A DNA stretch of 32,203 nt from CAZBYL01 sp964496275 (GCA_964496275.1 CAZBYL010000027.1:1-32203), one strand, 5' to 3'. Positions 1 through 8,289 are shown, counted from the stretch's first letter. The notes: a model not told the origin generated them from the letters alone. Numbers and translations: made by a program.

Positions 1-2
1 GT

Positions 3-713
3 ATATGCTTCCTCGATCCTTACCAGGGTAAAATGCTTGCAGTATTCGCAGCGAAAGACCTTAAAGTGAAAAAGGCCGGACTTCTATATGACGTTTCCAG
101 CGACTACTCACACGGTCTCCGTGAATTCTTCAAAAAGAACTTCACCGCATACGGCGGCAAGGTTGTAGCAGACGAAGGACACCGCGGTGAAGACGTTGAC
201 TTCCGCGCACAGCTTACAAAGATCAAACAGGCCAACCCCGATGTTCTCGTGTTCCCGACAATGGGCAAATGCCTCCCGCTCGCAGTCAAGCAGGCTCGTG
301 AAATGGGAATGAACCAGCCCATCATCGGCGGCGACGGCTACGGCGACTTCATGTGGGAGATCGCAGGCAAAGATGCCATGAAGAACACCTTCTGGATCAG
401 CCACGTTGCTAAGGAAGACCCCGCACTTAAGGATTTCTTTGCGAAGTATAAGAAGCAGACAGGAACAGAGTGCCAGGAATTCATGAACGCCGTTATGGCT
501 TATGACTGCGTATACTGGCTCAAGGATGCTATCGAGCGCGCGAAGAGCGACGACCCTGTGAAGGTGCGCGCAGCTCTCGAATCAACAAAGAACCTGAAGC
601 TTATGCACGCAACACTTACAATGGACGAATTCCACGATCCTAAGGACAAGGACGGATTCATCCTCGAAGCTAAGGACGGAAAAGCAGTATTCCACAAGAA
701 GATCAGACCGTAA
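3..713 (+). CDS. Branched-chain amino-acid-type ABC transporter substrate-binding protein, 3' part
   Basis: This is the C-terminal 236 residues of a type I periplasmic binding protein that captures a small ligand, usually Leu/Ile/Val or another amino acid or amide, for an ABC importer. The frame is open from base 3, ahead of the first ATG at 33, and reads FLDPYQGKMLAVFA across that ATG, which is family-like. The real start is therefore outside the window and the ATG at 33 is internal. Family-typical stretches follow: a GLLYD strand, DVDFRAQLTKIKQANPDVL, and GGDGYGD in the hinge/ligand region. The gene ends at a strong terminator, so it closes a transport operon lying to the left. The exact ligand cannot be told from this part. 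Confidence 0.9.
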   Translation: MCFLDPYQGKMLAVFAAKDLKVKKAGLLYDVSSDYSHGLREFFKKNFTAYGGKVVADEGHRGEDVDFRAQLTKIKQANPDVLVFPTMGKCLPLAVKQAREMGMNQPIIGGDGYGDFMWEIAGKDAMKNTFWISHVAKEDPALKDFFAKYKKQTGTECQEFMNAVMAYDCVYWLKDAIERAKSDDPVKVRAALESTKNLKLMHATLTMDEFHDPKDKDGFILEAKDGKAVFHKKIRP

Positions 714-740
714 ATTATTAAGTATACGAAATAAAATAAC

Positions 741-783
741 AGAAAAGACTCGCTGTGCCTTAAAGGTACGGCGAGTCTTTTCT
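741..783 (+). terminator. Intrinsic terminator, possibly bidirectional
   Basis: A perfect 13-bp arm pair (741-753 with 771-783, agaaaagactcgc and its complement) encloses a further short GTGCC/GGTAC pairing. The outer arm ends in a T-rich stretch on the plus strand and an A-rich stretch lies upstream, so it could stop transcription both ways. It separates the binding-protein operon from the VOC-dhaKL operon. Confidence 0.85.
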
Positions 784-802
784 GTTTGCATTGTATTTAA
801 CG

Positions 803-831
803 TTGTCTACACTCCTGCACGGTGATAGAAT
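803..831 (+). promoter_or_regulatory. Candidate sigma-70-type promoter for the VOC-dhaK-dhaL-lsrF operon
   Basis: TTGTCT (803-808) and TAGAAT (826-831) are separated by 17 bases, just after the upstream terminator and about 36 bases before the first gene. The match is moderate but the position is what an operon promoter requires. Confidence 0.5.
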
Positions 832-867
832 AATACAGAAGTCACAGCTCATAAGGGGGAATTTTGT

Positions 868-1185
868 ATGGCACAGTATATGCACCTTGGAGTTCCTGTA
901 ACAAAGCCTCAGCCCAACGAAATCTATTCACCTGAGATGAAACTGTTCTTAACAGACCCGAAAGATCACCCGTATCAATATGAATGCCTCCGCTTTGAAC
1001 CCGATTCACAAATGCCCGAGGATCTCAAAAAATATCCTCACGTTGCATATAAGGTTGAAAACCTCGAAGCCGAGCTTGCCATGTGTGAGAAGATTGTCCT
1101 GCCAATTACTCCCGTTGACGAACACACGAAGATCGCTTTTGCGTGGCGCGACGGAGTGCTGTTTGAACTTATGGAGTGCTGCTAG
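868..1185 (+). CDS. Small VOC (glyoxalase/dioxygenase-fold) family protein
   Basis: A 105-residue single-module protein resembling small vicinal-oxygen-chelate proteins: it begins with MHLGVPV and ends with a DGVLFELME strand, and carries KIAFAWRDG in between. VOC proteins bind a divalent metal and act as isomerases, lyases or dioxygenases on small carbonyl compounds. Candidate metal ligands are the N-terminal His and the C-terminal Glu, but I cannot assign them with certainty. An AAGGGGGA ribosome binding site precedes the ATG. It lies 42 bases upstream of dhaK and opens the operon, so it may process the same sugar or carbonyl substrate as DhaKL and the LsrF-like enzyme. The specific reaction is unknown. 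Confidence 0.65.
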   Translation: MAQYMHLGVPVTKPQPNEIYSPEMKLFLTDPKDHPYQYECLRFEPDSQMPEDLKKYPHVAYKVENLEAELAMCEKIVLPITPVDEHTKIAFAWRDGVLFELMECC

Positions 1186-1227
1186 GTTAAATTTCTATAA
1201 TTTAAAAATTACGGAGGGGTTGTTACC

Positions 1228-2229
1228 ATGTCAATGAAAAAATTCATAAACAATCAGGAAACACTCACCAAAGAACTGCTATCGGGACTTGCCTTGGCAT
1301 TTCCCGATAAGGTTGAGGTCAAAGAGAACAACCTGGTCATAAATAAAAAAATGGAGTGCAGCGACAGAGTCCGCATAGTCACACTCGGCGGCGCGGGACA
1401 TGAACCGGCGCTCAGCGGCTTTGTCGGAGAAGGAATGTTTGACATATCCGTAGTAGGGGATATCTTTGCCGCACCGGGACCCGCTCCGTGCTTTGAAGCA
1501 TTGAAAATGGCACAGGGGAGCAAGGGCGCTCTCTTTGTGGTTCTGAATCACGCGGGTGACATGATGACCGCTGAGATGACGATGGAAATGGTTGAAGATG
1601 CCGGACTCAACGTCGCACGCGTCACGACTCAGGAAGACGTATCAAACGCCCCCCGCGAAGACGGAGATAATCGCCGCGGGCTCGTAGGCTGTGTGCCCCT
1701 TGCGAAAATTGCAGGCGGTGCGGCAGCGGCAGGCAAGAATCTTGAAGAGGTTCGTGCTGTTGCGCAGAAATTTGCAGACAATATGGCGACAATAGCTGTC
1801 GCCGCCAGAGGGGCAACCCACCCTGCTAACGGCGCTGAAATATCCTGCTTCGGCGACGATGACATGGAAATAGGAATGGGACAGCACGGCGAAGGCGGCG
1901 GCGGACGTATGAAAATGAAAACAGCGGGAGAGACCGCCGCGATAATGGCCGATGCCCTTGTAAAAGACTTGAGCCTCAAAGCAGGAGAAAAAGTTATGCT
2001 TGTAGTCAATGGCTCAGGTTCAACAACTCTGATGGAGCAGCTTATTGTATTTAAGGACTGTGTAGAATTCCTGAAAGACAGGAATATTACGGTAGCAGCC
2101 CAGATGGTCGGCGAAATACTCACAGTCCAGGAAGCCGCAGGTTTCCAGCTCTTCATTGCACGTATGGATGACGAGATGCTTGAATATTGGAAGGCTCCCT
2201 GCGACACTCCATACTACACGGTGCGGTAA
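1228..2229 (+). CDS. dhaK: DhaK-like dihydroxyacetone kinase, substrate-binding subunit
   Basis: The 333-residue protein is a DhaK-type subunit, which holds a short ketose covalently for phosphorylation by DhaL. Visible hallmarks are GGAGHEPALSGFVGEGM (residues 54-70), VVGDIFAAP (75-83), NHAGDMM with the catalytic-type Asp111, and His220 in GMGQHGEGG, the position that forms the hemiaminal with the substrate carbonyl. Classical enzymes read GIHGEPG here, so the GEGGGGRM continuation is atypical and hints at a substrate other than dihydroxyacetone. A GGAGGGG ribosome binding site supports the start; a second ATG two codons on is also possible. The stop overlaps the dhaL start (TAATG), implying coupled translation in equal amounts. 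No PTS-type DhaM is in view, so an ATP-dependent two-subunit kinase is the likely form. Confidence 0.9.
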   Translation: MSMKKFINNQETLTKELLSGLALAFPDKVEVKENNLVINKKMECSDRVRIVTLGGAGHEPALSGFVGEGMFDISVVGDIFAAPGPAPCFEALKMAQGSKGALFVVLNHAGDMMTAEMTMEMVEDAGLNVARVTTQEDVSNAPREDGDNRRGLVGCVPLAKIAGGAAAAGKNLEEVRAVAQKFADNMATIAVAARGATHPANGAEISCFGDDDMEIGMGQHGEGGGGRMKMKTAGETAAIMADALVKDLSLKAGEKVMLVVNGSGSTTLMEQLIVFKDCVEFLKDRNITVAAQMVGEILTVQEAAGFQLFIARMDDEMLEYWKAPCDTPYYTVR

Positions 2230-2867
2230 TGGACAAATTAAGCATCGAACAGTTTAAAAAAATGTTGGCTCTCGCGGCTTCCGCAATAGAGGATGCGAAA
2301 GGTGAGCTCACAGAACTGGACTCACAGATCGGAGACGGAGACCACGGGACAACGATGGCGAAAGTTATGAGCAAAGTCAGTGAGACCGCAGACGCTTGCG
2401 GTGAGTGTGACTTTAAGAAGCTTCTCTCCGAGATCGGCATGGCGGTGCTGAATATGGGCGGGGGAGCGACTGTTCCGCTGTTTGGCTCGCTCTTCTCAGG
2501 GATGTCGAGAGCTGTTTCAGACGGAGCGTCTGCGCTTTCCAAAGAAGAACTCGCAGCAGCGTTTAAAGGCGGAGAGGCTAAACTGCTGAAATTGTCAAAA
2601 GCGCCGCTTGGGGCTAAAACACTTGTTGATGCGCTCACACCCGCAGTAGAGGCATTTGACTCATTCGCGGGAGATGACATTGCGGACGCGCTTGAAGCCG
2701 CGAGACTTGCCGCGCACGAAGGCTGTATGAAAACCAAAGATTACGTCGCTCATTTCGGACGCGCAAAAAACCTGGGTGAGAGAGCGCTCGGTATTCCCGA
2801 CCCGGGATCAGTATCCGTATCGATAATTTTTAAGGCATTTGCAAGAAGTGCACGGGGGGAAAACTAA
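2229..2867 (+). CDS. dhaL: DhaL-like dihydroxyacetone kinase, nucleotide-binding subunit
   Basis: This 212-residue subunit carries the nucleotide and transfers phosphate to the ketose held by DhaK. The Mg-nucleotide motif LTELDSQIGDGDHGTTM includes Asp31, Asp36 and Asp38; MGGGATVPLFG and GAKTLVDALTPA are the glycine-rich nucleotide loops; GRAKNLGERALGIPDPGS is the family C-terminal motif. The start is the ATG inside TAATG, because an earlier in-frame ATG at 2187 lies within dhaK and would add 14 unrelated residues. Length matches the usual 210 or so. It is followed without a gap by the LsrF-like gene. Confidence 0.9.
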   Translation: MDKLSIEQFKKMLALAASAIEDAKGELTELDSQIGDGDHGTTMAKVMSKVSETADACGECDFKKLLSEIGMAVLNMGGGATVPLFGSLFSGMSRAVSDGASALSKEELAAAFKGGEAKLLKLSKAPLGAKTLVDALTPAVEAFDSFAGDDIADALEAARLAAHEGCMKTKDYVAHFGRAKNLGERALGIPDPGSVSVSIIFKAFARSARGEN

Positions 2868-3745
2868 TGGCGGACAAAGAGGGAAACATTCTCGCTAAAG
2901 ATTACGGATTGGACAAACCTGCCGTGAGCAAAGGATACTTCCTGAAAGGTGCGGAGCATCTTGACTGGGGCATGAAGGACAGGCTGAGCCGCATATTTGA
3001 CCCCAAAAGCGGGCGAACAGTCATGCTTGCCTTCGACCACGGATACATAATGGGGCCGACCGCAGGCTTGGAACGCCTTGACCTTGCCATTCCTCCTCTT
3101 GCCGAGTATGCGGATGTTCTTATGGCGACAAGAGGGGCACTGCGCACCTGCGTACCGCCCACGTACAACAAAGCGATAGCTCTTCGCTGCACGGCCGATA
3201 CCTCCGTGCTTCACGAAGACCTCAGCTACGGGCATATCGGAGTTGACGTGGAAGACGCCATCCGCCTGAATGCCTCGTGCATTGTGGTACAGAATTTTGT
3301 GGGTTCAAAAAACGAAGTCGGGAGCTTCAAAAATCTTACGAATATGGTAGATGCCGGTATGAGGTTCGGAATCCCGGTAATGGGGGTTACGGCGGTAGGC
3401 AAGGAAATGGAGCGTACAAAAAGATATTTCCAGCTTGCGACGAGAATCCTTGCCGAACTCGGAGCCAACATAATAAAGACATATTACTGCGAAGGTTTTG
3501 AAGAAGTAACCTCGGCATGTCCGGTTCCAATAGTTATAGCGGGAGGGAAAAAGCTTCCCGAAAAAGAGGCTCTGGAAATGGCGCGTAAAGCCATAGCGGA
3601 CGGAGCCGCCGGTGTGGACATGGGACGCAATATATTCCAGGCCGAATCTCCTGTCGCGATGCTAAAAGCAGTTCGGAGCGTAGTGCATTGCGGAGCTTCC
3701 GCGAACGAAGCATACGAGCTGTACTGCGAATTAAAAAATAACTAA
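2867..3745 (+). CDS. LsrF-like thiolase/class I aldolase
   Basis: The 292-residue protein closely follows Escherichia coli LsrF (291 aa), the 3-hydroxy-5-phosphonooxypentane-2,4-dione thiolase of autoinducer-2 breakdown, as I recall that sequence. Shared stretches include LDWGMKDRLSRIF, VMLAFDHGY, GVTAVGKEM, IIKTYY, CPVPIVIAGGKKLPEKEALE and GVDMGRNIFQ. His58 and Lys204 sit where LsrF has its active-site His and Lys. The fold is the DeoC/FbaB-type TIM barrel. The start is the ATG of a TAATG overlap with dhaL and is preceded by GGGGGGAAAA. Being coupled to a DhaKL-type kinase rather than the LsrK kinase suggests it acts on the phosphorylated ketose made by DhaKL. The substrate is not proven to be an autoinducer-2 derivative. 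Confidence 0.8.
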   Translation: MADKEGNILAKDYGLDKPAVSKGYFLKGAEHLDWGMKDRLSRIFDPKSGRTVMLAFDHGYIMGPTAGLERLDLAIPPLAEYADVLMATRGALRTCVPPTYNKAIALRCTADTSVLHEDLSYGHIGVDVEDAIRLNASCIVVQNFVGSKNEVGSFKNLTNMVDAGMRFGIPVMGVTAVGKEMERTKRYFQLATRILAELGANIIKTYYCEGFEEVTSACPVPIVIAGGKKLPEKEALEMARKAIADGAAGVDMGRNIFQAESPVAMLKAVRSVVHCGASANEAYELYCELKNN

Positions 3746-3751
3746 AAGAAT

Positions 3752-3790
3752 AAAGGGCAAAACCTCGCTTTTGCGGCGGTTTTGCCCTTT
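3752..3790 (+). terminator. Intrinsic terminator after the LsrF-like gene
   Basis: A 13-bp perfect stem (aaagggcaaaacc at 3752-3764 with ggttttgcccttt at 3778-3790) contains a smaller cgc/gcg pairing in its loop and ends in a T-rich tail. It ends the VOC-dhaKL-lsrF operon. Confidence 0.85.
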
Positions 3791-3883
3791 TCTCTGCTGT
3801 CCGCGTGCATATTTGCAATATTTTTGCACACTTTCCATCGTGGTATTGAAAATTCTGGCTTGAATAAAAGAGGCTTTGGGAAT

Positions 3884-4852
3884 ATGAAAAAAGTTCTGAT
3901 TATTACAACAGGCGGTACTATAGTCTCGGAACAGGGAGATAACGGCCTTGTTCCGAAAATGGGGGCTGAAGCTCTGATTTCCTTGGTGCCCGGCATTGCG
4001 GCTCTGTGCAATGTTTCGTGCATTGAAGTTCTGAATATCGACAGCAGCAACATTGTTCCGGCACATTGGAGCCTTATTGCGCAGAGTATCGCGAAAAATT
4101 ATTACGATTTTGATGGATTTGTAATCACTCACGGTACGGACACGATGGCTTACAGCGCCTCCGCTCTGACCTATATGCTTAGGAACCTTGCAAAGCCGGT
4201 GATACTGACAGGGTCGCAGATTCCGATATCTGACGCCGCAACCGACGGCAAGAGAAATATTTATGATGCTTTTTGCGCCGCAGTATCGGATATGTGCGGG
4301 GTGTTCATCGTATTTGACGGAAAGATAATAAAGGGTGACTGTGCAAAAAAAATGCACACCAGAAGCTTTAACGCTTTCTACTCTGTCAACCTTCCATATA
4401 TAGGCATTATTAAAGATGGAGCTGTGCTGTCAGAAGAGTGTCGGGCCAAGCCCTGTTCGGATTTTAATTGTATGCCGAACATAGAGAGCAGAGTTTTGCA
4501 GCTCAAACTCCTGCCGGGTATGTCCGGAGATATTGTCTCTTTTGCCGTTTGCAGGGGATACAGAGGTATTATCATAGAGGGGTTCGGCGCGGGGGGGATA
4601 CCGGGCTCTGACGCAAGCCTATACGAGTCTTTGAAAAAAGCGGTAAGCGCAGGGATTCCTGTCGTGTGTACAAGTCAGTGTATTTATGACGGAGTTGACC
4701 TCACGAAATATGAACCTGGCATGGAGGCTTTAAAATCCGGAGCTCTTTCCGCGGGGCAAATGACATCCGAGGCAGCGGCGGCAAAACTGATGTGGGCAAT
4801 AGGCAACGCCGCAAGCTATGACGAAATAGCGGAACTTTTTGCAAACGTATAA
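3884..4852 (+). CDS. L-asparaginase (type I/II family)
   Basis: The enzyme hydrolyses L-asparagine to aspartate and ammonia. Both catalytic threonine motifs are visible: TTGGTI at residues 8-13 (Thr12) and THGTDTMAYSA at 82-92 (Thr85, Asp86), followed by PVILTGSQIPI and DGKRNIYDA. The 322 residues match the family (about 325-340). The start is the ATG at 3884; the open frame extends to 3782, but that stretch lies inside the upstream terminator and has no family similarity. No convincing signal peptide follows the start, so a cytoplasmic type I-like enzyme is more likely. The gene stands alone between terminators. Its promoter, within 3791-3880, is not clear. Confidence 0.88.
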   Translation: MKKVLIITTGGTIVSEQGDNGLVPKMGAEALISLVPGIAALCNVSCIEVLNIDSSNIVPAHWSLIAQSIAKNYYDFDGFVITHGTDTMAYSASALTYMLRNLAKPVILTGSQIPISDAATDGKRNIYDAFCAAVSDMCGVFIVFDGKIIKGDCAKKMHTRSFNAFYSVNLPYIGIIKDGAVLSEECRAKPCSDFNCMPNIESRVLQLKLLPGMSGDIVSFAVCRGYRGIIIEGFGAGGIPGSDASLYESLKKAVSAGIPVVCTSQCIYDGVDLTKYEPGMEALKSGALSAGQMTSEAAAAKLMWAIGNAASYDEIAELFANV

Positions 4853-4934
4853 ACAAGTCCGAAATAAAACTTCCCGCCCCCACTTGCGGACACGTATCTG
4901 CGTAACCTATTTACACACATTTTGCATACAGGAA

Positions 4935-4969
4935 CAAAAAAGAGCTCGGCGAAAAATCGCTGAGCTCTT
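4935..4969 (-). terminator. Intrinsic terminator for tRNA-Pro (minus strand)
   Basis: Read on the minus strand, an AAGAGCTC arm (4969-4962) pairs with GAGCTCTT (4947-4940) around a partly paired inner region and is followed by a run of T residues. It lies 8 bases past the tRNA-Pro 3' end. Apart from this hairpin, the 125 bases between the asparaginase gene and the tRNA hold nothing I recognise. Confidence 0.85.
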
Positions 4970-4977
4970 GATATGAC

Positions 4978-5055
4978 TGGTCGGGATGGTGGGATTCGGA
5001 CCCACGACCCCCTGCTCCCAAAGCAGGTGCGCTAACCAGGCTGCGCTACATCCCG
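4978..5055 (-). tRNA. tRNA-Pro (anticodon TGG)
   Basis: The minus strand gives a complete cloverleaf: acceptor CGGGATG with CATCCCG, anticodon arm CCTGC-TTTGGGA-GCAGG (anticodon TGG) and T-arm loop TTCGAAT. The 3' CCA is encoded (4980-4978). Confidence 0.97.
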
Positions 5056-5065
5056 TGACTGGGAG

Positions 5066-5074
5066 ATTATAACA
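5066..5074 (-). promoter_or_regulatory. Extended -10 promoter for tRNA-Pro
   Basis: The minus strand reads TGTTATAAT, a TGn-extended perfect -10 box, ending 11 bases before the mature tRNA 5' end. No good -35 box is found at 16-18 bases, which is typical for extended -10 promoters. The tRNA can thus be made independently of the EamA gene upstream on the same strand. Confidence 0.6.
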
Positions 5075-5108
5075 TGACTTTCAAAAAAAATGTACTCAAA
5101 TATTTGTT

Positions 5109-6017
5109 TTAAGCCGCACTTCTCTTATCCGGAATTTGCGCCGCGGTTACAGCGGCAAAAAGTATTACGCATCCCAATATTTCTCTCAGCGTCAAACTCT
5201 CTCCCAACACAATCATTCCGCCAGCAAGAGCAAAGAGAGATTCTGTTGAAAGTATGAGAGATACTTCTACGGGGGAGAGGTGCCTTTGCCCTGACATTTG
5301 GAGCGTGTATGCGACTCCGGTGCACATGATTCCGGCATAAGCCGCCGGAACCAGCGTTGATATTATTGCCGGTATGGTGGGGGATTCAAATATCAGCATT
5401 GCGATTGTGGATGCAGCCGCAGTGAAGGCAAACTGACATGTTGAGAGTTTCAGCGGATCATGTTTTTTTGAGAATTTATCGCTGCAAATTATGTGGAGCG
5501 CCCAAAACAGCGTGGCCGCAAGAACCAGAGCGTCTCCGTATTCTATTGAAAAGCTATCCGAAATGGACAGAAGATATATCCCCACGCTGCTTGTTAAGAT
5601 TGCTCCCCATGTTTTCAGACCGAACCTTTTTCCCATGAAAAGTTCAAGAATAGGCACTATCACAATGTACATTGCCGTCAAGAATGCAGCCTTGCCCGCC
5701 GGTGTGTGCTGCAATCCGCTTTGCTGCAGGCAGGTGGCGGAAAACAGGAAGATTCCGCAGCATACGCCGCCAGGCATAGCAGCAAGCCACTCTTTTGAGG
5801 TATTTTCTTTTTGCCGGTTGAGCCTTCCCCTGTGGTTCTTTCTGTAGTCGAGAAGCAGAGCCATGAAAAGAACAGATGCCGTGCCTATGATGTAACGCAC
5901 TGATATGAAGGTTATCGGCCCCACAAATTCCATGCCGAGAATCTGAGCTATGAAAGAAGAACCCCATATCAGGGCCGATGTCAGAATAAAAAGTCTTGAA
6001 ACGGCGGTGCTGTTCAT
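5109..6017 (-). CDS. EamA/DMT-family transporter
   Basis: A 302-residue very hydrophobic inner-membrane protein with about ten predicted membrane spans in two repeated halves, the pattern of drug/metabolite exporters (EamA). Recognisable family stretches are LTSALIWGSSFIAQ near the N-terminus and LSPVEVSLILSTESLFALAGG near the end of the second repeat. The substrate is unknown; relatives export amino acids or metabolites. The start is the ATG at 6017, because AAGGAG (6031-6026) sits 8 bases before it; the in-frame GTG at 6026 overlaps that site. It begins 23 bases after the methyltransferase stop, so both genes probably share the promoter near 8,261-8,289. Confidence 0.88.
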   Translation of the reverse strand: MNSTAVSRLFILTSALIWGSSFIAQILGMEFVGPITFISVRYIIGTASVLFMALLLDYRKNHRGRLNRQKENTSKEWLAAMPGGVCCGIFLFSATCLQQSGLQHTPAGKAAFLTAMYIVIVPILELFMGKRFGLKTWGAILTSSVGIYLLSISDSFSIEYGDALVLAATLFWALHIICSDKFSKKHDPLKLSTCQFAFTAAASTIAMLIFESPTIPAIISTLVPAAYAGIMCTGVAYTLQMSGQRHLSPVEVSLILSTESLFALAGGMIVLGESLTLREILGCVILFAAVTAAQIPDKRSAA

Positions 6018-6040
6018 ATAAGACACTCCTTGTGCAGTAG

Positions 6041-8227
6041 TTAGTAGTTTTCTATTATATCGATATCTTTGGGTGAGAGTCTGTATAGCCTGTAGACGCT
6101 GTTGTTGAGTTTTCTTTCCGTTTCGATTTTCTCATCGCTCATGAGCCCCGACGTTTTTGCGGGATAGTCAGAGTAGAGTCTTGATAAATTCTTGGCAGCC
6201 GCAGATATTTCGATCCTTAATTCTTCATATTTCCTGTCGTTTCTGTCCGTTTTGCGGATGGGCAGAGCCGCGAGGTTTCCAGGTTTCAGCTCAAAGTGTT
6301 CGTTCAAAAGTTCTGTTGCTGTCTTTCTGAAATAAAAGTCCATGAGCTTTGAGTTTAATAATCCGAGCAGAAAGTAGTCCTCGCCTGGTATTATCATAGT
6401 TTTATCGTTGGAATAGAGGCGCTTTGTGTCCATTGCCGCAGAGAGGCGTTTTACTATGGATGGACAAATTATTTTTGTCTGCTCAAATGCTTCGTAGTAC
6501 CTGCATGAGCGGAGCTCCCACCAGTAGTCGCCCTTATCGCTTCTTGCCGACGCTTTGTTCTCAAACCGGGCCAGATGTGAGGCTATCAACCTGTATTGTG
6601 CGGCAAACCACTCTATTGCAGCCGCTTCCCCTCTATTTTTATTCGTGAATCCTTTTGGCATAAATATCAGTTGTTTCTTTGCCGTCGGTTCTTCAAACCG
6701 CTTTACGTCTCTTCCCGAAAGAAACGGACGGATAACATCGGAGCTTTGCGGAGAGAGGGTTTTAAAGGCTTCGGCGGTGTCGCTGTCTATGATGAATGCC
6801 TCATTGAGTCCGGTCAATATACCCCTGTATATTTCGCCGGATGTGTAGTCTCTAAGCGTCTGTGAGTTGTATTCAATCTCTCTCATCACGTGCAGAATAG
6901 AGTCAGGGTTGAAATCCCATCTTTCTGAGCCTAAACTGGCGCAGGGAAGAAGGCGTGCATTTTCCTCGGCGTAAATTCCTATGCCATCCTCCGGTATCTC
7001 TTCCACATTTGTTATGCTTATGTCAGATTGATCCTGTGTCTTTAATGCGGATATAAGCAGTATGGGCGTGCTGAATTCTTTAATCGGAGTCAGGCTTCCG
7101 TAGTCAGCAATGTCCGTTATCTGAACGGAAGAGAATAGCTCTCTTAGCGGCGCTCCGTATGCTGCGCGCATCCATCTGTTTGACATGAGCAACGATATGC
7201 TTCCGCTGTCTTTCAGAAGTGAGATCGCCCTTTCCGCATAGTAACAGCAGAGGTCAGAGCATGTTTTGTTTGATTTGTATTCCTTCAGGCCCGCTCCCGC
7301 GGATGAAAATAACTCCTGTCTCATGTGAGGCGGAGATGTGACTATAATATCAAAGCCGTCTGTGCCGGCAAAGAGGTCCTCCGTAAGGATACTGCCGAAT
7401 TTAAGATGGTCTTTGCCTGTCTCGCAGCCGGCAAACATGAAAGCAAGTTCCATGCGCATTGTGTCGATTGCTCCCGAGTCCGAATCGGTTGCCCACAAGG
7501 ATTTTTTTATAAAATGTTCCTCAAATTTTTCTTTTGTACGTTCGTGAGCCGCCCCTATGTATTTATTCAGCGACAATCTTGTTCCCGCCGCGGCTTTGCA
7601 CATAGCTTTGACGATCTCTCCCGAGCCGGCCGCTATGTCGCAAAACTTCATTTCGGCTATTGCGGCGTCTATCTCTTTTGCCTTAGCGCGGATTATTGTG
7701 TCGTCGTAAAGTGCGTAAGATGCCGAGAAATATCCGTCCAATGCTGTTTTTGTAATGGAGCATGAAGTCCGCAGATAATTTTTTATCGCGGTCATACATA
7801 TAAATTCGGATATATCATCGGGTATGGAGAAAGAGTTGAAGCGCGGCGATTTTACTATGTATGAGAGCCAGCCTGCGCCCATAGAGGGTACTGCCGCTAT
7901 TGCAGCCGCATCCGCACTGCTTTTCTTCATGCAGTGCAAAATAAACGATTCAAGCTCTTTTTCCGTATCTTCCGGTGAGATGCCTATTGGTGTTTTTATA
8001 AGCAATATTTCAACGGACGCAGCGCCGTACCTGCACTCTCCGACAAGTTTGTATGATGATACGGCGTTCTTGTACTCGGAGGGAATGCGGATGCCGGAAC
8101 GTATCCACGTGTGTGATAAATCCGGTTCAGAGAAAGTATGCGAAAGCTTTTCCAAGTATTCGCCGATATCAAAAGTATCGTGCGAATGATTCTTTGATAT
8201 TATGCAAAGTTTAGAAGAATTTTCCAT
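6041..8227 (-). CDS. Orphan Eco57I/TaqI-type DNA methyltransferase-like protein
   Basis: The protein (728 aa from the ATG at 8227) has the layout of the methyltransferase-plus-specificity part of type IIG/TaqI-like enzymes. Numbering from the GTG at 8230, one residue earlier, motif I (AdoMet binding) is DIAAGSG at 198-204. The motif IV position is TSPPH at 298-302, where N6-adenine enzymes have NPPY/F. SDLCCYYAERAISLLK (325-340) and SNRWMRAAYG (350-359) match the Eco57I core, and GILTGLNEAFIID (470-482), WWELRSCRYYEAF and the C-terminal part match TaqI_C target recognition. The first 190 residues show no PD-(D/E)xK nuclease motif I can see. No restriction gene is adjacent; the partner is an exporter. 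The start could be GTG 8230 or ATG 8227 behind GGGGG. Loss of the stacking aromatic in motif IV makes activity doubtful. Confidence 0.75.
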   Translation of the reverse strand: MENSSKLCIISKNHSHDTFDIGEYLEKLSHTFSEPDLSHTWIRSGIRIPSEYKNAVSSYKLVGECRYGAASVEILLIKTPIGISPEDTEKELESFILHCMKKSSADAAAIAAVPSMGAGWLSYIVKSPRFNSFSIPDDISEFICMTAIKNYLRTSCSITKTALDGYFSASYALYDDTIIRAKAKEIDAAIAEMKFCDIAAGSGEIVKAMCKAAAGTRLSLNKYIGAAHERTKEKFEEHFIKKSLWATDSDSGAIDTMRMELAFMFAGCETGKDHLKFGSILTEDLFAGTDGFDIIVTSPPHMRQELFSSAGAGLKEYKSNKTCSDLCCYYAERAISLLKDSGSISLLMSNRWMRAAYGAPLRELFSSVQITDIADYGSLTPIKEFSTPILLISALKTQDQSDISITNVEEIPEDGIGIYAEENARLLPCASLGSERWDFNPDSILHVMREIEYNSQTLRDYTSGEIYRGILTGLNEAFIIDSDTAEAFKTLSPQSSDVIRPFLSGRDVKRFEEPTAKKQLIFMPKGFTNKNRGEAAAIEWFAAQYRLIASHLARFENKASARSDKGDYWWELRSCRYYEAFEQTKIICPSIVKRLSAAMDTKRLYSNDKTMIIPGEDYFLLGLLNSKLMDFYFRKTATELLNEHFELKPGNLAALPIRKTDRNDRKYEELRIEISAAAKNLSRLYSDYPAKTSGLMSDEKIETERKLNNSVYRLYRLSPKDIDIIENY

Positions 8228-8260
8228 CACAATGCCCCCGTTAAATTCGCCTTCTCATGA

Positions 8261-8289
8261 AGTATATAGCAACTTATCCTTTTGTCCAA
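8261..8289 (-). promoter_or_regulatory. Candidate promoter for the methyltransferase-EamA pair
   Basis: On the minus strand TTGGAC (8289-8284) and TATACT (8266-8261) are 17 bases apart, with a leader of about 27 bases to the start codon. The -10 is near consensus and the -35 is moderate. Confidence 0.45.

Noticed and set aside
3731..4357. 208-codon minus-strand open frame across the LsrF terminator and asparaginase
   Set aside because: It crosses a terminator and is opposite catalytic asparaginase motifs.
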